NCBI GenBank assembly: GCA_003194525.1
Contig: NBIV01000185.1
Span: 108,595 to 172,594 of the forward strand
Source of the DNA: Gracilariopsis chorda
Lineage: Eukaryota > Rhodophyta > Florideophyceae > Gracilariales > Gracilariaceae
Direction: 5' to 3'
DNA: 64,000 nucleotides
In this document: one piece after another, positions 20,943-33,053 of the stretch
Position numbering within the stretch: position 1 is the first letter of the stretch
Layout: each line of letters starts with the position of its first letter
The notes under the pieces: model-generated
What the model was told of the DNA's origin: nothing
Database searches by the model: none
What the model saw: only the letters and a program-made list of their open reading frames with translations
Position numbers and translations under genes: made by a program

Positions 20943-22391
20943 ATGGATGGGGATCGAGTTACAGATACAAGGCACGTCCCCCACTTACAAGGGAACGCAG
21001 ACTACTATACTTGGCGTATATACGTTCGAGACTTGATGCACGCCTCACAAGCATTCTTCGTGCTCAGTCAAGAGCGACCCATAGAGGGACAAAGTGCCGC
21101 CCAAGCGCGAAAGCGCTGGGATGATGCCGATAGGAAAGCACGTCCTATTATCGTGCAAACCTTAGGTACACAACCCATCGTCGCCGTCTCAGACCTACCT
21201 GAACGAGAGCATTGCACCTCATTAAAAGTATGGTCGAAGTTCGAATCAACCTATAAGAAGGACAACATCCAGTCGAAGATGAACCTCCGTCAACATCTAA
21301 GCAGTATGATATTCCATGATAGTGACGACATACAGAAGCACCTACACGACATGGAAACCATCTTCTTAGAGCTTGCACGCTTAGGAGATCGACTACCTGA
21401 TCCCGAACGCAGCGCTTGCCTACTTAGAACACTCCCTGAATCTCTAATGGCGATCAATCTCCTAGCTGACGCCAATAACATGGAATACGATCAAGTAGTT
21501 TCCCTCGTACGTTCTGAAATGGACAGAAGAAAGCATCAAAAGTCCGCAACTACCTCTGAGGCACAAGAAAAAAATAAAGCGCGACAACATCCGTACCCCG
21601 CAGCCCAGAGCTCTCACGCCGGACCAAAACAAACCACATTCAAATACAAGAATGTCAGATGCAGGAACTGTGGTAAAATAGGACACATTCGCGCCGAATG
21701 CAGAGCAAAAAGAACGATTGACCGCGAAAATAACAGACATCCTAAACGCGGAAGAAATCGCTTCCCCAGGAGAAACAAGAACAAAAAGCAAGAACCATGG
21801 GACTCAAACAGGCATGAACATAACCCACACCGAAACAATAGCCAACGATATAAAACTGCACAAGAGCCACGAGGTTTCGTTGCAATTGCTAAGGCTATGT
21901 CTTCCTGCTTTGATATTAAAGTCAACACATGGCTCGACTGTGGTGCGACACATGTCTTTGTCAACGACAAATCATTGTTCTGGGACTATCACCGTACTGG
22001 AGACCAAACAGTGCGCACATGCGACCGCCAGTCTAGGATCGAAGGATACGGAACAATAAGAATCCCACTGGGAGATGGATTGAGTCTTCCCGCAAAAAAC
22101 ACACCATCCTTCGACTCTAACCTCATTTTCCTCTCAATCCTCGCACAAAATACTTGGGTAAAATTCTTGAACGACTCAGATTCCACGTGCTTCATCATCA
22201 AACATTCGAACTCTGGCGATGTACTCTACCGATCACAACAGAGGGACGGAGTATATCCGTTTCCGAACCCTATTCCCCCGCCAGAGCACAAACGGCAAAC
22301 CCGTTCCCAGGTGACACCGCCAAAGACTCTCACGACAGACTTGGTCACACAGGAAAGGATAGGCTCTTGTCCTGTTCGAAACAATCGATAG
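20943..22391 (+). pseudogene. copia gag and protease
   Basis: The frame of about 482 residues starts at the ATG at 20943; the preceding GTG is not needed. It opens with a gag region of the UBN2/retrotran_gag type ('LQGNADYYTWRIYVRDLM', 'VWSKFESTYKK'), followed by one CCHC knuckle (CRNCGKIGHIRAEC, about residue 239) in a basic stretch, then a protease with 'WLDCGATHVFVND'. The protease motif has DCG where the family normally has DSG or DTG, so the catalytic Asp is kept but its neighbour is changed. After about 22318 the genuine frame continues in another register, so the tail of this ORF is out of frame. Gag binds and packages the RNA; the protease would process the polyprotein. Confidence 0.85.
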
Positions 22392-23650
22392 GGATTCCAA
22401 ACCTCTAACACTCCGAGGTATATAAAATCCCATGCTCAGACTGCATTGAAGCAGGGAAAAAACAGTCTGCCGTGGAACCCTCATCGTCAACGGCCACGAA
22501 GCCCCTAGAGCTGGTGCATACAGACCTTACTGGTCCGATTACCCCACCTTCATTACAAAGCTCGAGGTATATGCAGGTTCTCCTTGATGACAACACAAGG
22601 TCGTCATCTATATACTTTATGGATAGGAGACGGCAGTTCTTCCCTTCCATAAGATGGTACAAGGCGCGCGCAGAGAACGAGTTACGAGGCCATAGACTCT
22701 ACCGCGTTCGCCTTGACGGGGTGGGTGAGAACCGATCTGACGACTTCATCGCATACGCGTCAGAAAACGGAATTGTCCTCGAGTACACTCCGCCATACGC
22801 CCACCAGTCGAGTGGAGCAGCAGAAAAGATCATCCAAGACCTTTGGAAAACTGCAAGGACAATTCTGCACGCTTCACAACTCCCTCTAGAACTATGGGAA
22901 GAGGCGATATCTCACGCGAACTGGATACGTAACCGCCTACCAAACTCCCGTGTAGGTATGCAGATTCCCTACAAACTATGGTTCAAGAGAAAGCCAGACC
23001 TCTCGAGACTTCTGAAGTTTGGACAAAAGGGACATGCATTTATCTACAGGTCAGAGACTGTTTCCAACAAAAAGCTCTTGCCTCGAGCACTTTCCGGACA
23101 CTTTGTTGGAATGCAAAGCCTACGCACTTTGTACCGGATCTATATTCCTTCGCTACGCAAGGTAGTGAAATGTAGACAACAGGACTTCACGGTCACAAAG
23201 AAAAGACTCCCTTCAATCAATCAACTGATTGATTTCTCCTCATTGAAACGAAAAGAAGCCGAGAGCGATATGCGAGATGCCGACGAGGAACATTTGGACG
23301 CATCTCTAGCTCAGTGCTTGGTATCAAGGGCAAGGTATGACAACGAGGAACAGGACCTCACGGTTCCAAAGACCTTTAGAGATGCACGCAACATTCCAAA
23401 GTGGGCCGATGCAATCGATAGGGAGCACGAGGCTCTAACCAGCAGAAAGACGTGGAAGCTGGTGCACCGGAAACCTGATATGAAACCACTGCCATTCCTG
23501 TGGACGTTCATCGCGAAGCAAATAACCAGCAAGCCACTGAAGGTACTGCCAAAAACTCGATGTGTGGTCCGAGGAGACAAACAGTTGCCGTATTTGGATT
23601 ACGATCCGGAAAAGTTGTACGCTCCCGTAGCACGGCTAGAGAAAATCTGA
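22310..23650 (+). pseudogene. copia integrase and start of reverse transcriptase
   Basis: The integrase finger reads 'HDRLGHTGKDRLL' then, after a TAA at 22406-22408, 'CSDCIEAGKKQ'. The catalytic core follows: Asp in 'LVHTDLTGP', Asp in 'RLDGVGEN' and Glu in 'SSGAAEKI'. All three acidic residues survive. The ORF runs on through the GKGY-like linker into the first part of RT ('WADAIDREHEAL...KTWKLV', 'KTRCVVRGDKQ', 'YAPVARLE') and ends at TGA 23648-23650, inside RT. The frameshift near 22318 separates it from gag-protease. Confidence 0.85.
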
Positions 23651-24888
23651 ATTGGGCTGGCAAAAGCGGCTGCAAAAGGTGTAATAGTGGAAAACTTGGA
23701 TATAAGTAACGCTTACTTATACGGAGACCTGGACGAGCCACTAATAATGGAACAGCCTACCAATGCGTCGGGCTCGTCATATCAACATGGAAAGGTCTGC
23801 CTACTACTGAAGTCGATGTATGGTGCGAAACAAGCCGGACACATCTGGGGATCGCTATTCCATTCAGAGCTGCTAAAGCTAAAATTTCGGCAGTCGCGAA
23901 CGGACAGCCGACTGTACATCTACATGTCGAGTATTGGGTTTATTATACTCGTGGTTGTAGTAGACGACGTACTAATGTTGTCAGACTCAAGATCTCTCCT
24001 GGAATTCTTTAAGGAAGAGATGAAGAAACTCTTTCAAGTGAAGTCTCTTGGTGAAGCAAAGTCTTTTATTGGGATGGACATCGACAGGGACAGAAAAGGC
24101 ATTTGGGTATCACAAGAAAGATACGTCGTGAAGACGTTAGAGGAGTACGGATTAGTGAAATCGAATCCTGCGCAAACTCCGTTGCCTACTCCTTGCGATC
24201 TGACGGATCTAAAGGACGACGAAGAAGGTCTGTCCACTGTGTTTCACGCCCGATACCAAAAACTGGTAGGGCATTTGATGTACTTGGCTGTGACGTCAAG
24301 AACTGACATCATGTTCGCAGCTTCAATGCTAGCGATGCAAGTGCATGCTCCTGGAAAGAGACATGCTGGACTTGCGAAATGGGTGTTAAGGTATCTGAAA
24401 GGTACGAAGGACTATTGTCTCCACTTCTCATCAAGCACCAACGTGCCGATGGAAGCGTATTGCGATGCAGAGTGTGCTGGTTGCAAGGACACCAGGAAGT
24501 CTACAACAGGTTTAGTGGTAAAGGTAAACAAAGGACCCATCCTTTGGACTACAAAGAAGCAGACGATAATTGCGCTATCGTCTGGAGAGGCTGAATACAT
24601 CGCACTGTCCTAATGCGGAAAAGCCGTGACATGGCTAAGGAGATTGTTTTGAGAAATGCTGAATGAAACCATCGTTGAAGATGAACTGGAAGACATGTAT
24701 CCCATCCCGGTATTCAATGATAGCTCCACCGCGTTTTCAATCGTCCAAAATGCCCGGATGTCAGGGCATAACAAGCATATTGCTCTGAAGTTCTACCATG
24801 TTAAAGAATTGGTGACGAATGGAATTTTTCACATGGAATACGTGCGAACTGAACGCAGCCTGCCGATGTGTTTACTAAGTCTTTGACG
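23651..24888 (+). pseudogene. copia reverse transcriptase and RNase H
   Basis: In the same frame as the integrase piece, this continues RT with 'LDISNAYLYGDLDEPLIMEQP', 'LLKSMYGAKQAGHIW' and the catalytic box 'VVVDDVLML' (Val replaces the usual Tyr of YVDD). RNase H follows: 'TDIMFAASMLA', 'YCDAECAGCKDTRKSTTG', 'KQTIIALSSGEAEYIALS', then a TAA at 24611-24613 and TGA at 24650-24652. The tail 'HIALKFYHVKELV' leads to the family's 'ADVFTKSL' end, but this last motif reads only after a shift near 24850. Decayed, not functional. Confidence 0.87.
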
Positions 24889-25500
24889 TGTGGTGCAATG
24901 CCCCAAAGGGGAAAAACACCGAAAGACGTTCGGGATCTTCCTCTCACGAGGTGAACCCAGTTGGGTAGAGCCCTCCAAGAGGTATCACGGCGAAGCCGGT
25001 TTGTAAGACCAGGGACACCTGTCGCGACTCGCGCAGGGAGGTGAAGGCGAAGAATCGGTATCCGCGTGAGCGGGGTGTGATCCTCAGTAGAGGTATGTTT
25101 CCACGTAAGTGGGGGTGTCTGAGCGGATGCGCACACGAGGGCCGCGGGTAGCGGGAGGTGCTACCCTAGAAAGGGGAAAAAAGAAGGGCGAAGAGGAGGA
25201 AGAGAGGACGAGGTGAGTCGCGAGAGCGACGGGAACGAACGGCGATGCCGGTAACAATATCCCTATACAGGGCGAAACACCAATGCAATTGGAATAATAT
25301 GACTCCCAGTGATGGGCCCCTTTAGATGTGCAAGGGGGTTAGATGTCCCGTGGTTCACGGCGTTTGCCTCCAAGGAGGAGTAGAGCACGCGCGCAAGCGG
25401 CAACAACTAGAGCCAATTCCTCAGGTTGGGGTCCTTTGTTGGGGAAGGTTTACTGGTGCGACGGCAGTGCGCCGTCGCACTAAGTACTAGCTTCCCAGAA
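24889..25500 (+). other. Stem-loop-dense trailer of copia element
   Basis: About twenty short perfect hairpins follow one another here. Examples: CCCC-AAA-GGGG (24901-24911), CCGAA-AGACG-TTCGG (24919-24933), CGGC-GAA-GCCG (24988-24998), CCGC-GTGA-GCGG (25062-25073), CCAC-GTAA-GTGG (25101-25112), GGGTAGC...GCTACCC (25146-25166), GTCGC-GAGA-GCGAC (25217-25230), CGGC-GAT-GCCG (25240-25250), CCAAT-GCA-ATTGG (25280-25292), CCCA-GTGA-TGGG (25305-25316), CCGTG-GTT-CACGG (25348-25360), and a 10-bp stem GTGCGACGGC-AGTGC-GCCGTCGCAC (25456-25480). Several loops are of the GNRA type. No coding frame explains the sequence. Confidence 0.8.
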
Positions 25501-26041
25501 ATGGGTGTGAAAATAATAAATAATATTAACTAAAATACTCCACATTTCGTGGCAACATCCACTACTGTGGCCAACCGCAAATTGACCCAAAACCGTGTCC
25601 CACGTGTCCATATCCACCATAGTGGGGCGTAGTTCATATACACACTACACAACCGATAATATCGGGAAAGCGTTCAAGTACCAAGAATCCCTCCCTGAGG
25701 GCGTTGCAATACATGACGCAAGACCGTCTGCAAAAATTGGGTTTAATTTGTGGCGTACATCGCCAATTCTTATTTTCTTTTGACAAAGTTTTTAAACGCT
25801 TGTGTGTTTCTACGTGTGATTTTGTTTTTCTTTGACTTTTGAACCATAAATAAGAACCCGTAGTACCGTTATACGGATCAAAGTAGAATGTAACTTGCTT
25901 TCCCTTTTCTTTTGGGGCAGAGTTTTACTACAAGGTTTTGCTGCCCAAAAGATTTTTAACGGTGGCAAACTTAGTCAATTAATCGAGATAGATACTAATA
26001 GTACGCAATCATGATACTTTGTTCATAACTGCGAGGGACCG
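25501..26041 (+). other. AT-rich distal trailer of copia element
   Basis: No gene seen. A/T-rich sequence with short hairpins; it ends in GCGAGGGACCG, a weak purine tract at the place of the plus-strand primer, directly before the 3' LTR. Confidence 0.5.
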
Positions 26042-26190
26042 TGTGAATGGCTGTAGCAGCCGTTCAGTGGAACGTGTACACGTACACGTTTCACTGGACC
26101 TGACGGTCAGAGTATCAATAAAGCACCGCCGGCGGCTCTGGCTGACCTCGTGCGGGGGTCAAGCCGCCAGACACTACCCCGCGTTTTTCA
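26042..26190 (+). repeat. 3' LTR of copia element (149 bp)
   Basis: Matches 19024-19167 with about six substitutions and small insertions (GGGGGTC for GGGTC; CCCCGCG for CCCG). The central stem (26062-26099) is kept with two changed pairs. AATAAA is at 26117-26122. Confidence 0.92.
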
Positions 26191-26195
26191 GCCAG
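26191..26195. repeat. Target site duplication (right) of copia element
   Basis: GCCAG, identical to 19019-19023. Confidence 0.9.
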
Positions 26196-26573
26196 CAGTG
26201 AATGAATAATCGCACACTTGCCAAGCGTCCATATGTTCCAGATATCATATTCTTCACCTGAAACGCCATTTGCACCGCGGACGTGACGGTCAATTGATGG
26301 AAATCTTTTGACCATCAAATTAACAAAATTACACCCACCGCAAGATGATGATGAAAATTTGTTTTCATTTTGGATCGACATCGTGATAAAAAATGACCCT
26401 GCTTTAATCCCCATTTTGATGGAAGTTGAAACGTGGGAAACCCCATCAACGAAAAGCTTTGACGCTCCAGTGGCGCCAACAGCAGAAGACCGAAACAGCG
26501 GTACGTCATTAAATATGACTTGTACCCTTTATGAAACATATATCGGACGCTTTATCAGCTGATTAGTTGTCTT
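26196..26573. other. Unassigned segment after copia insertion
   Basis: An 84-codon plus-strand frame (26308-26562) is acidic and without recognised motifs; it may belong to the Harbinger accessory gene that follows, or be noise. No other feature. Confidence 0.3.
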
Positions 26574-27375
26574 TTGCGCTCATTGTTCCAATTGCTCAGT
26601 ACCACGGATACTGGAAAACCGTGGAACAAACGGGAAAGAGCTTTGCTGGCAAGTGCATGGATATATGTCTCTACAGACGCCGCCATAGGAAACGATCGGA
26701 AAGGAAAGCAGCTTTTCGAGAAGGTGTATATTCGATTCAAAAACTACGCTCCAGCAGTACGAAATGCATCATGAATCTCAGAGAGCTGCCGTCAAAAGTT
26801 TTCTGACATCTCAGCAGACTGTCTTAAGTTTAAGCTTGCGCTTCGCAAGATAAAAATATTGACTCCAACTGTAGTTGTAGAGGACGAAGTCATTTCTCTG
26901 GCAGTGGCAGTACATTTGTCTTTAGTTGCGAAGATGGACTACGAATTACGTAACGTTCATCATGATCGATAGATTAATTGTAGGGCGTAGAAGGTTTTGA
27001 GATCGTATAGGAAATGGGAATGTGATATCTCGACGGAGATAAAGCGTAAGACAGTTTTGAATTTGAATGAGTCAGCTGCTGCAAATGGCAGTAAGAAAAC
27101 AACTTCCAACAATCTTGTTCCTCACAACTCTGAAGATGGCAAAGTGGAGAGTCTTCGTGCTCTAATGAACCCGAAGAAGGGGGATGGTTTTTGAATATGT
27201 TGGGCGAAACAGAGCCAAGCGTCAAAAGAAAGAAGAGAACGTTTTTCTGAATCTGCGGGATGTTGCTTCTGCAACGAACCGAAAAGTTGATGTTATGGAA
27301 GAGCGTAACGTGAGATCTTTGTTCATGGATCCCAATGCAGAGCTGGGCAGCGAAGAAGACAAGCGCAATTCCTAA
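26574..27375 (+). pseudogene. Harbinger-type Myb/SANT-like accessory protein, decayed
   Basis: The first readable piece contains 'ALLASAWIYVSTDAAIGNDRKGKQLFEKVYIRF', the pattern of the Myb/SANT-like proteins of PIF/Harbinger elements ('AW..VS.D...G..QKG..FW.R'), where aromatic residues space the helices. A stop at about 26772 and frame changes interrupt it. Later plus-strand pieces (26997-27194, 27184-27375) are Lys/Glu-rich and fit the C-terminal part. The initiating codon is lost. In active elements this protein binds the terminal repeats and brings in the transposase, whose relic lies convergently just downstream. Confidence 0.7.
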
Positions 27376-27763
27376 TGGTTACATTTGAACATCGCGAAGG
27401 TTATGCTTGCAGCGAATGAAGAAACGTCTGCAGGCTGGAGGTGTGAGTGGCACGGTTGAGCAAGAAATTGTGAGGACAAATCAAGATGGTTCTGGACGCA
27501 GCACCAGTGATGCAAAAAGTGACACTGCAATGGGTACTGAGAGCAAGCAGAAAGAGGATGTAGAAGACATCGTTTGAAGAATGGTACTTAATTCACTCCC
27601 TTGAATGCAGAAGAGCGTATTGCAGTGGATGTTTTAGTCATCAATTGACTTGTGAAAGGCTTTCATATCGCGACTTCCTTCGCTAAGCACCCTCCTCGCT
27701 TCGCTCTTCAGGCATTTTGCTACGGACTTTACGCTCGTGCACGCGATTCGCGATTGAAGCCTT
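27376..27763. other. Short spacer between convergent Harbinger genes
   Basis: About 390 bases with no supported gene; likely the 3' ends of the two relic genes. Confidence 0.4.
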
Positions 27764-29063
27764 TCACGCGAGACGGAACTTCCAAATATGCTGTACTAAG
27801 TCACTTTTCAGAGCAATATGACCTACGCTCTCCATTAAGATCATCTCTCTATTGTGCATAAAATCGGCAAAGCTGTTCTGCGGCGTGTAGGTGACATGGT
27901 TCTGTAGATCCCCAAACCAAATAAAACTTCCCATTCCTATGTAGGTTACAAATTCTTGATCAACGCACTGCATCTCTCCACCAATGACGCCATCGCGCCT
28001 TTCCTCTACTACCATAATGTAGATACACACGCAAGCTCTCATAATCAACTCCATTTATGCTCTGCTCCACAACCTTGCAGGCCTGTCAAGTATGTGAAAA
28101 CGCTGCACTAACACACCAAAAGCTCTCTCAGCATCCTTTCGTGTTCCTTCATGAGAGCATGCATATTTCTTTTCCTTTCTGTTGTATGGCTACCGTGCTT
28201 TGAATGATGTGCCAGTCGGGGTATATTCTGTAGCCAAATTGGTACAGCATGTTGCGCTCTTTGTTGTTCACTTTGTACTCAAAGAACGGGTGGAACGCTG
28301 CCTACATTATGCCTTGAATAGTAGTAGACGAATTCAATATATCGATGTCGTTAAGACTACCAGGGAACCCGAAAGCTAGATGCCATATCCAAAGTTCAGA
28401 GCCTGCAACATTTGCTTTTAACACCACAATAGGTTTTCCTACCTTGCCACTAAACATTCCAGCCATTGACATCGGCCTGTTTGCCCATCTCCAATGCTTG
28501 CAGTCTAGACATCCAATGCATCCTGGGAGTCTGTTGCTAGAGTACCATGTCATAATTCGGACAAGATCTACATTACTCGGTTGACGCAAGTACTCTTTGC
28601 CAAATGAACTGAGCAGTACACTACAAAATCCTTTCACTGATACCATAACATAGGTTTCAGACATAGCGCAATACTCATGTACACTCTCGGCTGAACTTCC
28701 AAGTGATGGGAATCAGAAGACAGCCAAAATGCGTTGCAACGGATGTATTCCTTCCTTGCCAACAGCGTCTTTTCGTTTTAAAAAGATACGTTGCCCGTCA
28801 TGCGCTTGATATATTTTGTTAAAAAATGAGGGGGATATTCTAAAGCGTCGTTCACATTGCTTGTCGGAGTATGTGCAGTTGTCCGCATAATAATTTTTGA
28901 CAATGCGTTGATATGCATCTTGAAAGTTACGCGCGCAATTTGGGCACCCATCAACAGTAGAGCCTACAAAAGGTCAACTGGGCTCCAGGAAGTCTTGAGC
29001 AAAAGCAAGCGCATGTCTGACTATTTCATCATCGTCAGAGTCGTCGCTGAACAGAGACTGCAT
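27764..29063 (-). pseudogene. PIF/Harbinger DDE transposase, decayed
   Basis: Read on the minus strand from ATG 29063-29061: 'MQSLFSDDSDDDEIVRHALAF' (N-terminus), 'RIFLKRKDAVGKEGIHPLQRI' (about 28760), 'VHEYCAMSETYVMVSVKGFC' (about 28660), the first catalytic Asp in 'CIGCLDCKHWRWANRP', the second in 'PGSLNDIDIL' and the third acidic residue in 'TRKDAERAFGVLVQRF' (about 28120). Last comes the C-terminal 'MVVEERRDG' and 'HIALKSDLVQHIW'. Motif order and total span (about 430 codons) match the superclass nuclease. Stops and frame changes near 28700, 28300 and 28060 make it a pseudogene. DDE nucleases of this class cut and paste the element. Confidence 0.88.
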
Positions 29064-32000
29064 TATTCAGTGACTTTAAGAACGAAGAATCTTTGTTTGT
29101 TCTGAAACAAAGATGCTGCTCCGCTCGGTTAGAGCAGTGCGGTGGGAGGCCTACTGCAGATGATCATCAGTCCGTTTTTTTTGTGTTTATGAGCAGGTTA
29201 TAAGGCTACAAGTGGGTCGCTTACCTTATCCATCACAGCGGTGGAAGTGGCCTAAAGGTACTAAAGCATCGAATAAAATTCAGGCTGAATTTCACAAGAA
29301 CTTGTAAGGGTCCAATCATATCTGATTTAAACTGATGCCACGTTGTTAAGTCATCATCCAAGATTCACGTCGACTAAAAGACATGCAAACCCCATTATTG
29401 TACAATTAAGACTGACGCAGAATTCGAAGAGTGAAACAAATCGTAACAAAGCCTTGCCCGTTCAGGAACTTTTTTAGAATGTGTACAACTGCATTGCAGG
29501 AAGCCACGGAGAGCAACGAGATTAAAATTGCTGCCAGGACAACTAAGGTGCTTGACATGATATGCTGCGGGTAGAATTGGCGCTGCGTACTGGTTGTAAC
29601 TGCACAACGCTGTCGAGAAAATATTGAAGTTTGCAGCGGAAGACTCGAAAGCGTTTTCAACTGCATGTGACTAGAAACATAATCGTATAGTCCACATTGA
29701 AATCGAATTGAACGGCGTGGACGCACGAATGAAGTGGGTACCGATACTAGGCTTTTTTGGAAGAGGCATGTGACTGGAGGATGTCGCAGACTCTAGTGAT
29801 ACACTAATGCTGGTGGTAAAGAATCAGTACAGTGTCATAAACCGAGTGAACTCGTTAACAGCGGTGAGGAAAAGCTGCCGTGTCAATGGAAAGAACCTCA
29901 AAAGAAATAGAGTGAATGAAGCTGTGAAACGCTCTTTGAATAGTGCGATGCATAGAACATTGGAAGAATAGTGCCTTCCGGAAGAAGCGAGACGCATGTA
30001 CAGCAAGAGCGATACTCTTAAAACATTATCGACAGTAGTCATTGCGATATAGGAAAAAACCTTTATATTTGAATATGCAGAACTTGTAATAGAACACAAC
30101 TACTGGTCATCTTTAATGAACAATGCCCTCCGAGACTTGCTCATGAGGGCAGTGCTAACATATCTTAGCAGAAAGGTGATCCAGGCCAGTAGGGCTGTTC
30201 CGAAGGAGAAGCACTGCCAGCCACCCAAGTGCAAAATTAAGCACATTGCGGCTTCAACAGTAAGAGTGAAAATTGGGACTACCTTCCACCCAAACATCGA
30301 AGGTGAACAGGACCAGAAAATACATATTAATAAATTCCAGACTCTGCACTGGAGGTCTATGGAAATCCGCTATGGACACAGGACTTTTTGTTGGTAACCA
30401 ATCTTGTGTCCTTTCCTTCTACGAAGCGCAAAGCGACAGCAGACGCGCGAACGATCAAAAAAGTGCTGTGTTGGTTACGACAGGGAGGCGGAAACGGGTA
30501 GTTGCACTACGGGAGAGTTTTTTGGGACGCCAGGCCAAGGAACAGGCACAAGACCTCAGACGTTTGTCCGAGGATGTCTCCGGTCTCAGATTCTATTGCT
30601 AGAACCGGGTACTTGTTTTACCTCCTCTGGGCAGCTCTTCTAACGTAAACTACGTATTTTTGCGTCAATGTCACCCGCGTACAATTGGTAACAGCTCTCA
30701 AACCCGCAGTGGAGATCTATCTACCATAACCTGCTACCTACAAAGAATTCAGGCATATATGCGTCTCACACATATTGTGCAATCAACATTGGTATCGGGA
30801 CCTGTTATCCGCAAGAAAAGAACAACAAATAACAGCAGTATCCATTGCTCTGATGGACATTCCAGTAACCTGATGATCCCCTCTGGAGGGCGCATATGCG
30901 CCTACGGGGCGCCGTGCATGATTCCTGAAGTTCGATGAAAATGGGCAAGCAGCAGTTTGTATCTAGCTTAAAAAGTAGGTAGTCTATTTAGGATCACAGA
31001 GTTTGGATGATAATCATCACTGGTGATTGCAAACTGGACATCAAAGGGGTGGAAGTGGTTAAGACTTGCCACCACGGATCAAGAGCAAACGGGACGAGCC
31101 CATCCCGTTTGCGGAGGTTAGACCCCCAAATCCTCCATATAAGGGAGGTGCGATAACGTCCCAGAAGTAAAGCAAAGTGGCTAAGCCTCAACAATCTATT
31201 GTCCTACTATCCCTCTTTTACTTGTACTTGCTACTGACAACTACAATAACATCCATCAGAAGCACAGACAGAGAAAAACGCCAATGCGCATGCACTTCGC
31301 GTATCACAGAGCATACTGCTTGTTTTGCTTCCATTAGAGATGTGTAGCACCCGCTGTTCGCAATATGTGGTGCATAGGGCACAGGGAAAGTACTCTGACC
31401 GTACCGTTGCGTTACAGTAGAGAAGTAGACTCCTCACCGTATTCGTCGCACCAAATGCTCAGTACAAGCCCGATGATCACTTTCAGCTTACTCTCGTCTA
31501 CAGCACAAATGCAACGGATCAATGTGTAACACTCTACCCTGCAAATGCTTTCCGTAAACTACGGCCCCTTCCAATGGGCCTGCTTCTCCAGCAGATATGA
31601 GACAGAACCCTATCATTCAGCAGAACACAATATGGCTTACAACACAGGTGCCAGCGGTCAATGTACTGCTTGTTCTTTCTTTTAAATCCACCTCCACAAG
31701 CAATCTGAAACGAACCCGCAATCTGTCCCCTGAACCTGCACAGTATTAGCTACTTTAGTGTTCAACTTCTCGAATTCGTTTCCAAACAACCGTCTAATTT
31801 GTCCAATTCGTTTCCAGACAACCGGCCATTTTCTCCAATTCGTATCCAAACAAGAGGCGAAAAGCCTCCAGCAAGCTATTTTCAATCTGTCTGCTGTCTC
31901 TCCCCACGTGGTTTACAGACAAATTGCCCAGAGGATGAACAACACTGCTTACAACGTATCTTTGAAAGACCGATATCTACATGCACTCTCAGTCACGACA

Positions 32001-33053
32001 TGCCCACCATCAACTCATCGCATTAGCTTATTCGAACTATCCGTCTGTAGCGGTGAAGAAGATGATGTGTTAATGCAAGTCATCAAGTTCTGCGCTGGAC
32101 ATTCTGTTTGCAAAGATTGATGCCTTAAGCAGCTACGCAAAACCTTGACCTTGCTTTTTTCTCTCTGCTCTTCCGAACGAGTACTTCACATTGCTCAGAA
32201 AACGCGTGTTGCTGCTCTATAGCTTTGTTCCGGAAGAGCTCTTAGGGGATCCCCTGTTGCGGTTTTTTAATCATCCACCCTACCCACTGGAGCAGCTCTT
32301 TGTCCTAAAGGGATACTTGCATCAAGTTCCACTGAAATAAATGCTACGCCAAGTTTCCACCTGGTAGCTACTCTACAAAATTCAGTAAAGAGTTGCGCGG
32401 ACAAGGAGCTGCGATGCATAAACAGCTCAAGAATGGCGTCTCACTTCTACACGACGCCCGACGTGTCGATATCATTCGTTTGGGATGCCCACGATTGCAG
32501 CGAAAGCAATAGCGGCCACGTCACGCTGAGACATTTCGTACCTGTCCAGTGTTATGTCACGGTCATGAAAGCGTATAATATATCCAAACGCCACAACTCT
32601 TTTATACCGAACCCCTCTCACATCTGATCTTTGATGGCGAAACTGGATGAATCCATGGGAATTGAAACCAGTTTTCTTTTCAATTCAAAAAGATACCAAG
32701 TTGCTGAGATGTATACGAGGATACTGTCGGTACTCATTTAATTCCAAACCCACCCCGCTCCGTAAGAATAGATTTCCCTCTCGTCATTTCTAAATGCTTT
32801 CCAATTTGTCAGCCACGTACTCGATGCAGCATGACTTGAATGCCTACAGGCTCCAGTGTTAGTCTGAACTGATTGACGGGTAACGTTGGTCAACTCTCTT
32901 CCGGTGAGCACGGCATGATCTGCTATTCTTGCGCAAATCTCTTTGAACACATTTGGCCAAGACAATTCTCTTTTACGATTCTCTGTATCTCGCATTGTTC
33001 CTACAGTGTACTTTGGTTAGAACCGTATTGTGTCTTTACTTGAAAAAAATTCA
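29064..33053. other. Long unassigned interval
   Basis: About 4 kb with only short frames. The largest, 31758-32120 (+, 120 codons) and 30116-30397 (+), have no motif I recognise. A degenerate 32-bp repeat (CAATTCGTTTCCA...) occurs three times at 31773, 31805 and 31837. The last few hundred bases before 33054 are the presumable promoter of the next gene. Decayed transposon sequence is likely, but no family could be named. Confidence 0.45.
31771..31858. repeat. 32-bp direct repeat, three units
   Basis: AATTCG(T)TTCCA(A/G)ACAA recurs at 31773, 31805 and 31837 with spacing 32. Small, no function seen. Confidence 0.6.

Larger units (their letters stand above)
19024..26190 (+). mobile_element. Ty1/copia LTR retrotransposon with very short LTRs
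   Basis: A 7,167-bp element bounded by 144- and 149-bp direct LTRs (TGTGAATGG...TTTTTCA) and an exact GCCAG duplication. The order gag, protease, integrase, RT, RNase H is diagnostic for copia. Coding sequence covers about 20943-24890, leaving roughly 1.8 kb of leader and 1.15 kb of trailer, both far longer than the LTRs. The coding part has at least two frameshifts (about 22318, about 24850) and four in-frame stops (22406, 23648, 24611, 24650), so it cannot move by itself. It landed just downstream of the Helitron relic. Confidence 0.93.

Noticed and set aside
20660-25460. GGTTTACTGGTG shared by 20667 and 25447 as copia LTR remnants
   Set aside because: The match is only 12-13 bases; the true LTRs with matching target duplications were found at 19024 and 26042.
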